From: Nocardioides jensenii JCM 1364 = NBRC 14755
GTDB lineage: Bacteria; Actinomycetota; Actinomycetes; Propionibacteriales; Nocardioidaceae
Assembly: GCF_001552535.1 (NCBI RefSeq)
Contig: NZ_BCRJ01000039.1
Location: 35,872-99,871, forward strand
Direction: 5' to 3'
DNA: 64,000 bases
The notes beneath the pieces were generated by a model. That model was not told where the DNA came from. It saw nothing but the letters and a program-made list of their open reading frames with translations, and did no database searches. Shown here piece after piece: positions 8,354 to 15,586 of the stretch. The first letter of the stretch is position 1. Each line of letters opens with the position of its first letter. Both the position numbers and the translations under genes were made by a program.

Positions 8354-9445
8354 GTGACCGACCAGCCCACCGATGAGTCCGCACGCGGGGCGTACGCCGA
8401 GGCCGGCGTCTCCATCGAGGCCGCTGACCGCGCCATCGACCTGATGAAGGGCTGGGTCGAGAAGGCCCGCCGTCCCGAGATGATCGGCGGGTTGGGTGGC
8501 TTCGCCGGGCTCTTCGACGCCTCGGCCCTGAAGGGCTACGAGCGCCCGCTGCTGGCCACCTCCACCGACGGCGTCGGCACCAAGGTGGCCATCGCCCAGG
8601 CGATGGACAAGCACGACACGATCGGGTTCGACCTGGTCGGCATGGTCGTCGACGACCTGGTCGTCTGCGGTGCCGAGCCTCTCTTCATGACCGACTACAT
8701 CGCCACCGGCCGGGTCATCCCCGAGCGGATCGCCGCGATCGTCAAGGGCATCGCGGAGGCGTGTGTCGAGGCCGGCTGCGCGCTGGTCGGCGGCGAGACC
8801 GCGGAGCACCCCGGCCTGCTGGCCCCCGACGAGTACGACGTGGCCGGCGCGACCACCGGTGTGGTCGAGGCCGACAAGCTGCTCGGCCCCGGCCGGGTCC
8901 GTCCCGGCGACGTGGTGATCGCGATGGAGGCCTCCGGCCTGCACTCCAACGGCTACTCGCTGGTGCGCCACGTCCTGCTCGGCGCCGGCAACAAGGACGG
9001 TGCCGGCTGGCAGCTCGACCGACACGTCGACGAGCTCGGCCGCACCCTCGGCGAGGAGCTCCTCGAGCCGACCCGCATCTACGCCAAGGCCTGCCTGGCG
9101 TTGGCCGACCAGACCCAGACGCACGCGATGTCGCACGTCACCGGTGGCGGCCTGGCCGCGAACCTGGCCCGGGTCATGCCCGCGGAGCTCTCCGCGACGA
9201 TCGACCGCTCCACCTGGACGCCGCAGCCGGTGTTCGACCTGGTCCGCCGGGTGGGCGAGGTGGCCCAGGCGGACCTCGAGCAGACGCTCAACTGTGGCGT
9301 CGGCATGGTCTCCCTGACCGCCCCCGACGACGTCGACAAGGCGATCGAGGTGCTGGCCGGCTTCGGCGTACGCGCCTGGGTGGCCGGGTCGGTTGCGGCC
9401 GGTGACGGCACGGTGAATCTGGTCGGACAGCACGCCGGTTGGTGA
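8354..9445 (+). CDS. purM: Phosphoribosylformylglycinamidine cyclo-ligase (AIR synthetase)
   Basis: Makes aminoimidazole ribotide from FGAM and ATP, the fifth step of purine synthesis. The 363-residue protein shows the family's motifs in order: Y-A-E-A-G-V near the start, S-T-D-G-V-G-T-K-V near 74-82, D-D-L-V-V-C-G-A, G-G-E-T-A-E-H-P and S-N-G-Y-S-L-V. The GTG at 8354 is preceded by AAAGGGAAG at 8341-8349; the frame is open upstream to 8255 but that part is not conserved. Its position 70 nt after purF on the same strand indicates a purF-purM operon, the usual actinobacterial arrangement. Confidence 0.97.
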   Translation: MTDQPTDESARGAYAEAGVSIEAADRAIDLMKGWVEKARRPEMIGGLGGFAGLFDASALKGYERPLLATSTDGVGTKVAIAQAMDKHDTIGFDLVGMVVDDLVVCGAEPLFMTDYIATGRVIPERIAAIVKGIAEACVEAGCALVGGETAEHPGLLAPDEYDVAGATTGVVEADKLLGPGRVRPGDVVIAMEASGLHSNGYSLVRHVLLGAGNKDGAGWQLDRHVDELGRTLGEELLEPTRIYAKACLALADQTQTHAMSHVTGGGLAANLARVMPAELSATIDRSTWTPQPVFDLVRRVGEVAQADLEQTLNCGVGMVSLTAPDDVDKAIEVLAGFGVRAWVAGSVAAGDGTVNLVGQHAGW

Positions 9446-9599
9446 TTTTCCCGCGGGAATCGGGTTTTGATGGACCTGGGTGTGCGGGAACACCCACCGC
9501 TCGGGTAGCGTTGTCCTCACGAGAAATAGACCAAGGAGCCCGGGAGTCTCGGCGTCACTGCCGTGAGTTCCCGGCCAAGCGCGCGAAGGGGTCGATCCT

Positions 9600-9788
9600 A
9601 TGGGACGCGGCCGGGCCAAGGCCAAGCAGACCAAGGTCGCACGCGACCTGAAGTACCGCACTCACGAGACGGACTTCGGGGCGCTCGCCCAGGAACTGCA
9701 CGGAAGCACTGCTGAGAGCAATCAGCAGCCGCCGGAATCAGCGTCGGACGACGAGTACGACGACTGGTCGTCCGACTCGCGCGACTGA
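9600..9788 (+). CDS. DUF3073 domain-containing small protein
   Basis: A 62-residue protein beginning M-G-R-G-R-A-K-A-K-Q-T-K-V-A-R-D-L-K-Y, the hallmark of actinobacterial DUF3073. The N-terminal half is strongly basic and the C-terminal half strongly acidic (D-D-E-Y-D-D-W). Its function is unknown; the family is conserved in actinobacteria and commonly lies beside purM and bldC, as it does here. GAAGGG at 9585-9590 serves the ATG at 9600. The 154 nt upstream contain a palindrome (TTCCCGCGGGAA) just after purM and a possible -10 (TAGCGT at 9506-9511), so it may have its own promoter. Confidence 0.85.
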   Translation: MGRGRAKAKQTKVARDLKYRTHETDFGALAQELHGSTAESNQQPPESASDDEYDDWSSDSRD

Positions 9789-9802
9789 CGCACCCACCTG
9801 TG

Positions 9803-9850
9803 GGTTGAGTGCTCAGGTGGCTGCCTCGGCAATCACCTGAGCACTCAACC
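9803..9850. terminator. Bidirectional terminator, 17-bp perfect stem
   Basis: GGTTGAGTGCTCAGGTG (9803-9819) is the exact reverse complement of 9834-9850, with a 14-nt loop. It sits between the convergent DUF3073 and valine-dehydrogenase-like genes and has no strong T-tract, which is common for actinobacterial terminators. Confidence 0.75.
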
Positions 9851-9858
9851 GGCGTGTC

Positions 9859-10932
9859 TCAGGACAGCCAGAGGCCGCGCAGGCGACCGACGTCGCGCAT
9901 GCGACGTTCGGCGAGCCGGTCGGCAGCGATCGCCGGCGGTACGCCGTCCGTCCGTGCGGTCTCGAAGACCGCGCGGGTGGTGTCGAAGATGCCGCTGGCG
10001 CGCTGCTGGGCGCGATCGAAGACGAAGCCCTCGAGCTCGTCGGCGACCTGGATCAGGCCGCCGGCGTTCACGCAGTAGTCGGGCGCGTAGAGGATGCCGC
10101 GATCGGCGAGCGCCTTCTCGATCCCCGGGTGGGCGAGCTGGTTGTTCGCGGCACCGCAGATGACTGTCGCCGACAGCACGTCGACGACGGCGTCCGTGAT
10201 CGCCCCGCCGAGGGCACACGGCGCGTAGACGTCGAGCGCTGAGGCGACCAGTGCCTCGGTCGACTCCACCACGGTCACGGCGGGCAGCTCGTCACGGATA
10301 CGGTCGATGGCCGGCTGCCAGACGTCGGTGACCACCACGGACGCGCCGTCCTCGACGAGGCGGCGGGCCAGGTGGTGCCCGACCTTGCCGACGCCGGCGA
10401 TGCCGACGGTGCGACCGCCCAGGGTCGGTTCGCCCCATGTGGCCTCGGCGGCAGCACGCATCCCCTGGAAGACGCCGTACGCGGTGAGCACCGAGCTGTC
10501 GCCGGCGCCACCGTGGGCGACGGTGCGACCCGTGACGTAGGAGCACTCGCGGGCGATCTCGTCCATGTCGACGCTGAACGTGCCGACGTCGCAGGCCGTG
10601 TAGTACCGACCGTTCAGGGACTCGACGAAGCGTCCGTAGGCACGCAGGAGGGCTTCGCTCTTGAGGGTGTTCGGGTCGCCGATGATCACCGCCTTGCCAC
10701 CGCCGAGGTCGAGCCCGGCGAGGGCGGCCTTGTAGGACATCCCGCGGGAGAGGTTGAGCACGTCGGTGACCGCGTCGGCGGTGTCGGCGTACGGGTAGAA
10801 GCGGGTGCCGCCGAGGGCGGGGCCGAGGGCGGTGGAGTGGACGGCGATGATCGCCTTGAGTCCGCTGGGCTCGTCGTGGCAGAAGACGACTTGCTCGTGC
10901 TCGGAGTCGAACACGTCAGGGGTGGGGGTCAC
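9859..10932 (-). CDS. Glu/Leu/Phe/Val dehydrogenase, probably valine (branched-chain amino acid) dehydrogenase
   Basis: A 357-residue NAD-dependent oxidative deaminase of branched-chain amino acids. The N-terminal catalytic domain has the [11 protein letters not shown] motif, G-G-T-R-F and the active-site Lys region [11 protein letters not shown] Rossmann NAD domain follows with [12 protein letters not shown] near residues 176-187. Length and sequence style match Streptomyces valine dehydrogenase; leucine dehydrogenase is the main alternative. The GTG start is preceded by GAAAGG. The gene is monocistronic between a bidirectional hairpin and a 205-nt divergent region shared with bldC. It would feed valine, leucine and isoleucine nitrogen and carbon into catabolism. 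Confidence 0.85.
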   Translation of the reverse strand: MTPTPDVFDSEHEQVVFCHDEPSGLKAIIAVHSTALGPALGGTRFYPYADTADAVTDVLNLSRGMSYKAALAGLDLGGGKAVIIGDPNTLKSEALLRAYGRFVESLNGRYYTACDVGTFSVDMDEIARECSYVTGRTVAHGGAGDSSVLTAYGVFQGMRAAAEATWGEPTLGGRTVGIAGVGKVGHHLARRLVEDGASVVVTDVWQPAIDRIRDELPAVTVVESTEALVASALDVYAPCALGGAITDAVVDVLSATVICGAANNQLAHPGIEKALADRGILYAPDYCVNAGGLIQVADELEGFVFDRAQQRASGIFDTTRAVFETARTDGVPPAIAADRLAERRMRDVGRLRGLWLS

Positions 10933-11137
10933 GGTTGGCGACCTTTCTGTGCGTGGCGCCGCGGGGGTGGTGCGGTGCCGTCGGTGGTCGGGCCTGCGAG
11001 GGTGACGCAGGTCTCACTCCACTGTATTGAATTCATCCGCCTCCAGCGAAAACGCCGGTGACCCGTCGGCTTGGGAGAGACGTTTGGCTATGGCAAACTC
11101 TCGGGTGAACCGGACATTTCACATCGAAAGAGGATTC

Positions 11138-11329
11138 ATGAACTCCCCCCAGTCGGACGCGGAGAACCTGCTCACGCCGTCCGAGGTCGCTGCCCTGTTC
11201 CGCGTGGACCCCAAGACCGTGACCAGGTGGGCGAAGGCCGGGAAGATCGGCTCGATCCGCACGCTCGGGGGCCACCGTCGCTTCCGTGAGTCCGAGGTCA
11301 TGGAGTTGCTCGGATCCAACGAGCAGTGA
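11138..11329 (+). CDS. bldC: BldC-family transcriptional regulator
   Basis: A 63-residue MerR-like winged-helix protein with L-L-T-P-S-E-V-A-A-L-F-R-V-D-P-K-T-V-T-R-W-A at residues 10-31 and R-T-L-G-G-H-R-R-F-R-E near 41-51, nearly the whole of BldC. In Streptomyces BldC binds DNA head-to-tail and delays development; the role in this organism is not known. The ATG at 11138 follows GAAAGAGG; the frame extends upstream to 11027 without conservation. Its stop at 11327-11329 directly abuts the stop of the convergent kinase gene with no spacer, so the transcripts must overlap. The 205-nt region upstream (10933-11137) is shared with the divergent dehydrogenase and holds the promoters. Confidence 0.92.
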   Translation: MNSPQSDAENLLTPSEVAALFRVDPKTVTRWAKAGKIGSIRTLGGHRRFRESEVMELLGSNEQ

Positions 11330-12331
11330 TCAGCGCACCAGCTCGGTGATGCCGTAGGCGGCCCCGAAGGTGCCGGCCAGCACGAGCACGCAGACCAGGG
11401 CCAGCAGCCAGCCGGGCATCCCGGAACCGGGCTCGGAGTCGTGGCGCACAGGGACGGTCGCGGGCGCGGCCTGCCGCGCCGTGGTCGGCGTGCTCCGGTG
11501 GGCAGAGGGGTCGGTCAGGGCCGAGCGGAGCGCGGTGGAGAACGACGCCACGTCCGGCCAGCGGTCCTCGGGGTCGGCGGCCAGCGCACGGGCCAGCACG
11601 CTGTCGACCGCCGGTGGCAACGGTGCGAGGACGGAGGGCGCAACCGGCACCTTGGCGTCGGCCAGCGAGCCGATGCCGCCCTCACGGGCCAGCTTGCCGG
11701 TGAGCATCTGGTAGGCCACCGCGCCCAGCGCGTGCACGTCGGCGCGAGTGTCCAGCGGTGCGCCGGTCGCCTGCTCGGGGGCCATGTAGGCCGGTGTGCC
11801 GACCACCTGGGTCAGGCCGCTGGCGTGCAACATCGCCTTGGCCACGCCGAGGTCGGCGACCAGCAGCTTGGTGGCCCCGGTATCGGTGACGGATGCGCCG
11901 CGTGAGCTGAGCAGCAGGTTGTGGGGCTTGATGTCGCGGTGGATCACACCGTGCCCGTGCAGCACGGAGAGCCCCGCGGCGGCCTGGTCGACGAGATCGA
12001 TGACCTGTGCCGGCGGCATCGGCCTTCCCGGCTCGAGCAGGGTGGCCAGGGAGCCGCGGTCGGCGTACGACATCACGAAGTACGGCGTGCCGTCGGCCTC
12101 GCCGATGTCGTAGACCCGCACCACGTGGTCGGAGTCGGCCCGGCGCAGGATGCGCGCCTCCTCCAGGAACCGGTCGCGAACGTCGTAGCGCTGGGCCCAG
12201 TTCTCCGCGAGCGCCTTCACGGCGACGTCGGAGTCGAGTTCGTCGTCGTGGTAGAGCCAGACGGTGGCGAACCCACCGACACCGATGCGGCCCACCCGCT
12301 GGAGACGACCGAGGCGCTCTGGCAGGGACAC
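11330..12331 (-). CDS. Membrane-anchored Ser/Thr protein kinase (PknB-like)
   Basis: A 333-residue Hanks-type kinase. Residues 14-270 form the kinase domain: glycine loop G-V-G-G-F-A-T-V, catalytic Lys in V-A-V-K, H-R-D-I-K-P-H-N catalytic loop, D-L-G in place of D-F-G for the Mg loop, and G-T-P-A-Y-M-A-P-E in the activation segment. A Ser/Thr/Pro-rich linker leads to one transmembrane helix (about 308-328) with only three residues beyond it, so there is no extracellular PASTA sensor. It is divergent from a sigma-factor gene 50 nt away; phosphorylation of that sigma factor or its partner is an attractive guess without direct evidence. The GTG start is clear, with no strong ribosome binding site. 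Confidence 0.9.
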   Translation of the reverse strand: MSLPERLGRLQRVGRIGVGGFATVWLYHDDELDSDVAVKALAENWAQRYDVRDRFLEEARILRRADSDHVVRVYDIGEADGTPYFVMSYADRGSLATLLEPGRPMPPAQVIDLVDQAAAGLSVLHGHGVIHRDIKPHNLLLSSRGASVTDTGATKLLVADLGVAKAMLHASGLTQVVGTPAYMAPEQATGAPLDTRADVHALGAVAYQMLTGKLAREGGIGSLADAKVPVAPSVLAPLPPAVDSVLARALAADPEDRWPDVASFSTALRSALTDPSAHRSTPTTARQAAPATVPVRHDSEPGSGMPGWLLALVCVLVLAGTFGAAYGITELVR

Positions 12332-12381
12332 GATGGGTATTGTGCCGCACGAAGCCGTCCGGGAGCCTTCAGGGGGAACGC

Positions 12382-12942
12382 ATGTCCAGCACCACCGCCG
12401 AACCGCCCGACCTCGAGGAGCTGGCCGTCCGCGCTGCGGCCGGTGACCGTGAGGCGCTCGAGGACCTGCTCGCGGGCATCCAACCGCGGGTACGCCGCAT
12501 CTGCGGCCGGATGCTGCTCTATCCGGAGGACGCCGAGGAGGCAGCCCAGGACGTGCTGCTGCTCGTGGCCACCAAGATCCACACCTTCAACGGCCGCAGC
12601 AAGTTCACCACCTGGTTGCACTCGGTGGCCTCGAACAGCGCGCGGTCGACCTACCGCAGCCTCAAGCGGCGGGCCGCCGAGCGGCCCACCGACGAGATGC
12701 CGGTGCATGCCGACCCGCGCACCACCAGCGTGATCGCCGGCAGCCGGCTCGACCTGCTGGAGGCCCTCGAGGTGCTGGGGTCGACGCACCCGGAGCTGGT
12801 CGAGCCGCTGGTGCTTCGTGACGTGCAGGAGCTCGACTACAACGAGATCTCGCGGCTGCTCGACACCCCGCTGGGCACGATCAAGTCACGCATCCACTCG
12901 GCCCGCAACGCGGTCCGACCGCTGCTGCGCACCCACGAGTGA
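12382..12942 (+). CDS. RNA polymerase sigma factor, sigma-70 ECF-like
   Basis: A 186-residue sigma factor with region 2 (about 20-90, including E-D-A-E-E-A-A-Q-D-V-L-L and the promoter-melting stretch F-T-T-W-L-H-S-V-A-S-N) and region 4 (about 130-182, with a helix-turn-helix around Y-N-E-I-S-R-L-L-D-T-P-L-G-T-I-K-S-R). No regions 1 or 3 are present, as in ECF sigma factors. No zinc-dependent anti-sigma factor follows, which is unusual; instead a kinase lies divergently upstream. AGGGGG at 12371-12376 serves the ATG at 12382. The stop codon TGA at 12940-12942 overlaps the first two bases of a 17-nt repeat copy. Confidence 0.9.
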   Translation: MSSTTAEPPDLEELAVRAAAGDREALEDLLAGIQPRVRRICGRMLLYPEDAEEAAQDVLLLVATKIHTFNGRSKFTTWLHSVASNSARSTYRSLKRRAAERPTDEMPVHADPRTTSVIAGSRLDLLEALEVLGSTHPELVEPLVLRDVQELDYNEISRLLDTPLGTIKSRIHSARNAVRPLLRTHE

Positions 12943-13015
12943 CCCGTCGTGAGTTCGTCGACCCGTCGTGAGTTCGGGCCGACCCGTCGTGAGTTCGTCG
13001 AACTCACGACGGGTC
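12941..13015. repeat. Array 1 of the GACCCGTCG-TG-AGTTCG repeat: 3 direct and 1 inverted copy
   Basis: Direct copies of GACCCGTCGTGAGTTCG lie at 12941-12957, 12960-12976 and 12981-12997, and one inverted copy at 12999-13015. The last direct copy and the inverted copy form a near-perfect 17-bp hairpin that could terminate both convergent genes. The first copy overlaps the sigma-factor stop codon, whose last two bases are the G-A of the repeat. All copies are the TG variant. The array fills the whole gap between the two genes. Confidence 0.95.
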
Positions 13016-13017
13016 GA

Positions 13018-14145
13018 TCAGCCGGCTGAGCCGAGGACGACGGCCCGGTCCGAGTCGACCTCGACCTCGCACTCACCCTTGAGCGTGCAGCGGTAGATCA
13101 CGCCGCCGTTGAAGTCGCTGTCCTTGTAGGCGTGCACGAAGATCGCGTCGTTGGTGGCCCACTCGGCCGTCGCGGCGAGCTCGGGTGCCTTGATCAGGTC
13201 GGTCTGCTTGCCAGTGGAGGAGTCGATGACCAGGAACTCCACGGGACCGAAGCCCTCGGTCTGCTGCGGGATGCCGAGGATCTCCGTGCCGTCGGGGCTG
13301 AACTGCGCGAGAGCTCCGTTCGGACGGATGTCGCAGTTCTTCCACCACTTGTCCTCGCCGATCACCGCGCCTCCGTGCAGGCACCACGGCGACAACGTCT
13401 CGACCGACGCGACCAGGTCGCCCTGGGGTGAGGCGCCGGCTGGGTTGAAGCCGTCCTTGACCTTGAACTGCGACTTGTCGTAAAGGTTCCAGCCGATCAG
13501 TGTCTGGTCAGCGGTGGTGGTCGCCCAGGTGGTGATCACGTCGTCGCGGTTGGCGAAGACGGCTCCGCCGACGGGGTCGCCCTTGGCCTTCACGCCGATG
13601 GTGTCAGTCACCTCGCCCGAGCGTGCGTCGCGCACCTGGTAGGTGTCGGCGTCCTTGAACTTGGCGACGAGGGAGTCGCCGTCGGTGTTGACGTCGTAGG
13701 GCCCGAAGAGCTCGCCGATCGGTGTCGTCGCGCCGTCCGGGTCGACGAAGGTGGCTCGGTAGTCGGGGACCTGCGGACTCAGCGACTCCACGACCAGCCA
13801 ACCGCCGGCAACTCGATGGAGGCCGACCACGTCGGCAACCTTGAAGCCTGACACCAACACCTCGGTGTCGCCGTCGTGGAGGGTTCCGCCCTCGAGGTAG
13901 AGCAGCTCGCCTTGATTGCTGTCGGGTGCCTGGTCGCTTGACTGACCTTCGTCCGGGGTCGTGCTCGGCTCACCCGTCGGCGTGTCGGTCCCGGTCGTGG
14001 GGGTGCCCCCGGACTCGGTCGAGCCGCTGCTCGACTTCGCCCCCTGGTCGTCGCCTTCGAGGATTCCGGAAGAGGCGGCGTAGGTGCCGCCGACGATCCC
14101 GAGGACGGCGGCCGAGGCAATGGCCATCGTCGTGATGCGGTTCAT
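13018..14145 (-). CDS. Exported protein of unknown function, probable beta-propeller
   Basis: A 375-residue protein with an N-terminal signal or membrane anchor (hydrophobic residues 6-23 ending Y-A-A-S-S), then a low-complexity Ser/Thr/Gly/Glu/Pro/Asp linker (about 30-80), then about 290 residues of short beta-strand-like repeats of the style L-V-A-K-F-K-D, W-L-V-V-E-S and A-Q-F-S-P-D-G-T-E that resemble WD40/TolB-like propeller blades. Two Cys (W-C-L-H-G and K-N-C-D-I) may form a disulphide. I do not recognise a named family. It starts inside the stop of the upstream gene (ATGA overlap), so the two are translationally coupled. Confidence 0.7.
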   Translation of the reverse strand: MNRITTMAIASAAVLGIVGGTYAASSGILEGDDQGAKSSSGSTESGGTPTTGTDTPTGEPSTTPDEGQSSDQAPDSNQGELLYLEGGTLHDGDTEVLVSGFKVADVVGLHRVAGGWLVVESLSPQVPDYRATFVDPDGATTPIGELFGPYDVNTDGDSLVAKFKDADTYQVRDARSGEVTDTIGVKAKGDPVGGAVFANRDDVITTWATTTADQTLIGWNLYDKSQFKVKDGFNPAGASPQGDLVASVETLSPWCLHGGAVIGEDKWWKNCDIRPNGALAQFSPDGTEILGIPQQTEGFGPVEFLVIDSSTGKQTDLIKAPELAATAEWATNDAIFVHAYKDSDFNGGVIYRCTLKGECEVEVDSDRAVVLGSAG

Positions 14146-15557
14146 GGTCGGTCCTGTCTGTCGTCCGTTGGCGTGAGGTCTGATGCTCCGGCCGACGATT
14201 CGGTTCGCCCCGTGGGAGGTGAGGCCCGCAACACGACGAAGTCTCCGTGGGTCCCGTAGCCGGGCAGCTCGCCGGCGTACGTCGTACCGTCGAAGGTCAG
14301 CATCAGGGCGGAGCCGTCGGCGAGCTCGACCACCGAGGGCCAGGGCAGGTTCGTGGGGTGGTCCGCCTCGAGCGCGCCGACCTCGGCCAGGTCGAGATCG
14401 AAGACCGGGAAGCGGCGACGTTGACCACGCCGCCCTTGTGGTCCGTCGCTGGCCAGCACCCGCCAGTCGCCGTCGACGCGGGCCAGCAGCGTGCCTTCGG
14501 TGGCGCGCCGGTCGGTGGCCGCGCCCAGCAGTCGCCACCCCTCCAGCCGACCGGGCTCCGCGGCGCGGGCCAGTGCCGGGTAGAAGTCGAAGAACTTGCG
14601 CGCCGCGACGAAGGCGAGGTGCCAGTGGCCCTCGATCCGGGCCAGGTGCGGGTCCCAGGTGCCGACCACCGGCGGGGGCAGCGCGTGGTCCGGCAGGCTC
14701 ACCGGGGCGGAGTCGAGGACGTGCTCGCCCTCGAGCAGGTCGGCGTCGGTGATGGCCAGGGTGATCCCGACCCGGCGTTGCGCCTCGGGTGCGTGGTCGA
14801 AGGTCGCCCAGGTGCTGGTGGCCACGAGCCACCGGTCGCCGTCGCGGACCAGGTGGGTGGCGTGGTCGCCGCGGACCACTCCTTCGCGACGGAACCACAG
14901 GTCGCTGCGGTGCTCGACCGCGAACGTCGTCGGGTCGAAGGCCCACACCCCGCATCGCCCGGTGCCGAAGAACCCGGGCCCGGCATGGGTCAGCGCCAGG
15001 AACAGCAGTCCGTCGCGTTCGTACGGCGTTCCGTCGGCATGCGTCACCACGTGGACGTCGCGTACGCCGAGCTGCCCGCTCGCGCCGGATCGCCAGTGGG
15101 CGACCGGGGAGGCCTGGTCGCGTTGTCGCGGCTGCCACCCCACCTCGGGAGAGAGCGTGGCCGGGTCGACGTCGTGGTCCAGCTCGACCTTTCCACGGGC
15201 TGTCCAGACGTCGTCGTGACGGGTCAGGACGGTCACCTGCCGACCGGTCAGCATGACGCCGAGGGCGTCCGGGGGAGTGGGCGGTCGTCCGTGTCGCCTG
15301 CTGCGGTGGTGGCTGGTGTGGCCGGCCGGGTCGGTCAGGTCGACGCCGGCCAGTCGCCGGCCGCCGTCGTACCAGCCCTCGAGGCGAAACCCCTCCGCGC
15401 CGAAGCCGGCCACCACGCGGCCGGCCACGTCGTGGGTCGAGAGCTCGACCTCGATGGCGGCGAACGGGGCGACGAAGCCGCTGGTGCGTTCGCGGCCCAC
15501 GAGGCTCACCGGGCGGCTCCGGTGCACCTCCTCGAATCTCGACCACACGCCCTGCAC
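14142..15557 (-). CDS. Protein of unknown function, glycosidase-like (five-bladed?) beta-propeller
   Basis: A 471-residue protein without a signal peptide or membrane segment. It is rich in Trp, Asp and Gly with repeated patterns such as D-G-L-L-F-L-A-L-T-H, D-G-D-R-W-L-V-A-T-S-T-W and G-H-W-H-L-A-F-V-A, reminiscent of the catalytic propellers of glycoside hydrolase families 43, 68 and 130. Conserved acidic catalytic residues cannot be assigned by eye, so enzymatic activity is only a suggestion. It is translationally coupled to the exported propeller-like protein downstream. The GTG at 15557 is the most upstream plausible start; the GTG at 15548 is an alternative. Confidence 0.6.
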   Translation of the reverse strand: MQGVWSRFEEVHRSRPVSLVGRERTSGFVAPFAAIEVELSTHDVAGRVVAGFGAEGFRLEGWYDGGRRLAGVDLTDPAGHTSHHRSRRHGRPPTPPDALGVMLTGRQVTVLTRHDDVWTARGKVELDHDVDPATLSPEVGWQPRQRDQASPVAHWRSGASGQLGVRDVHVVTHADGTPYERDGLLFLALTHAGPGFFGTGRCGVWAFDPTTFAVEHRSDLWFRREGVVRGDHATHLVRDGDRWLVATSTWATFDHAPEAQRRVGITLAITDADLLEGEHVLDSAPVSLPDHALPPPVVGTWDPHLARIEGHWHLAFVAARKFFDFYPALARAAEPGRLEGWRLLGAATDRRATEGTLLARVDGDWRVLASDGPQGRRGQRRRFPVFDLDLAEVGALEADHPTNLPWPSVVELADGSALMLTFDGTTYAGELPGYGTHGDFVVLRASPPTGRTESSAGASDLTPTDDRQDRP

Positions 15558-15586
15558 CCTATGCCGGTCGCGGACCGACGAGTGGA

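Noticed and set aside
12941..13015. Repeat arrays as a CRISPR.
   Set aside because: Spacers are only 2-4 nt and not unique, copies occur in both orientations, and no cas genes are present.
13018..15546. An 842-codon minus-strand frame joining both propeller-like proteins.
   Set aside because: Its first half is out of frame with the better protein at 14142-15557, which has a clear start and an ATGA overlap.
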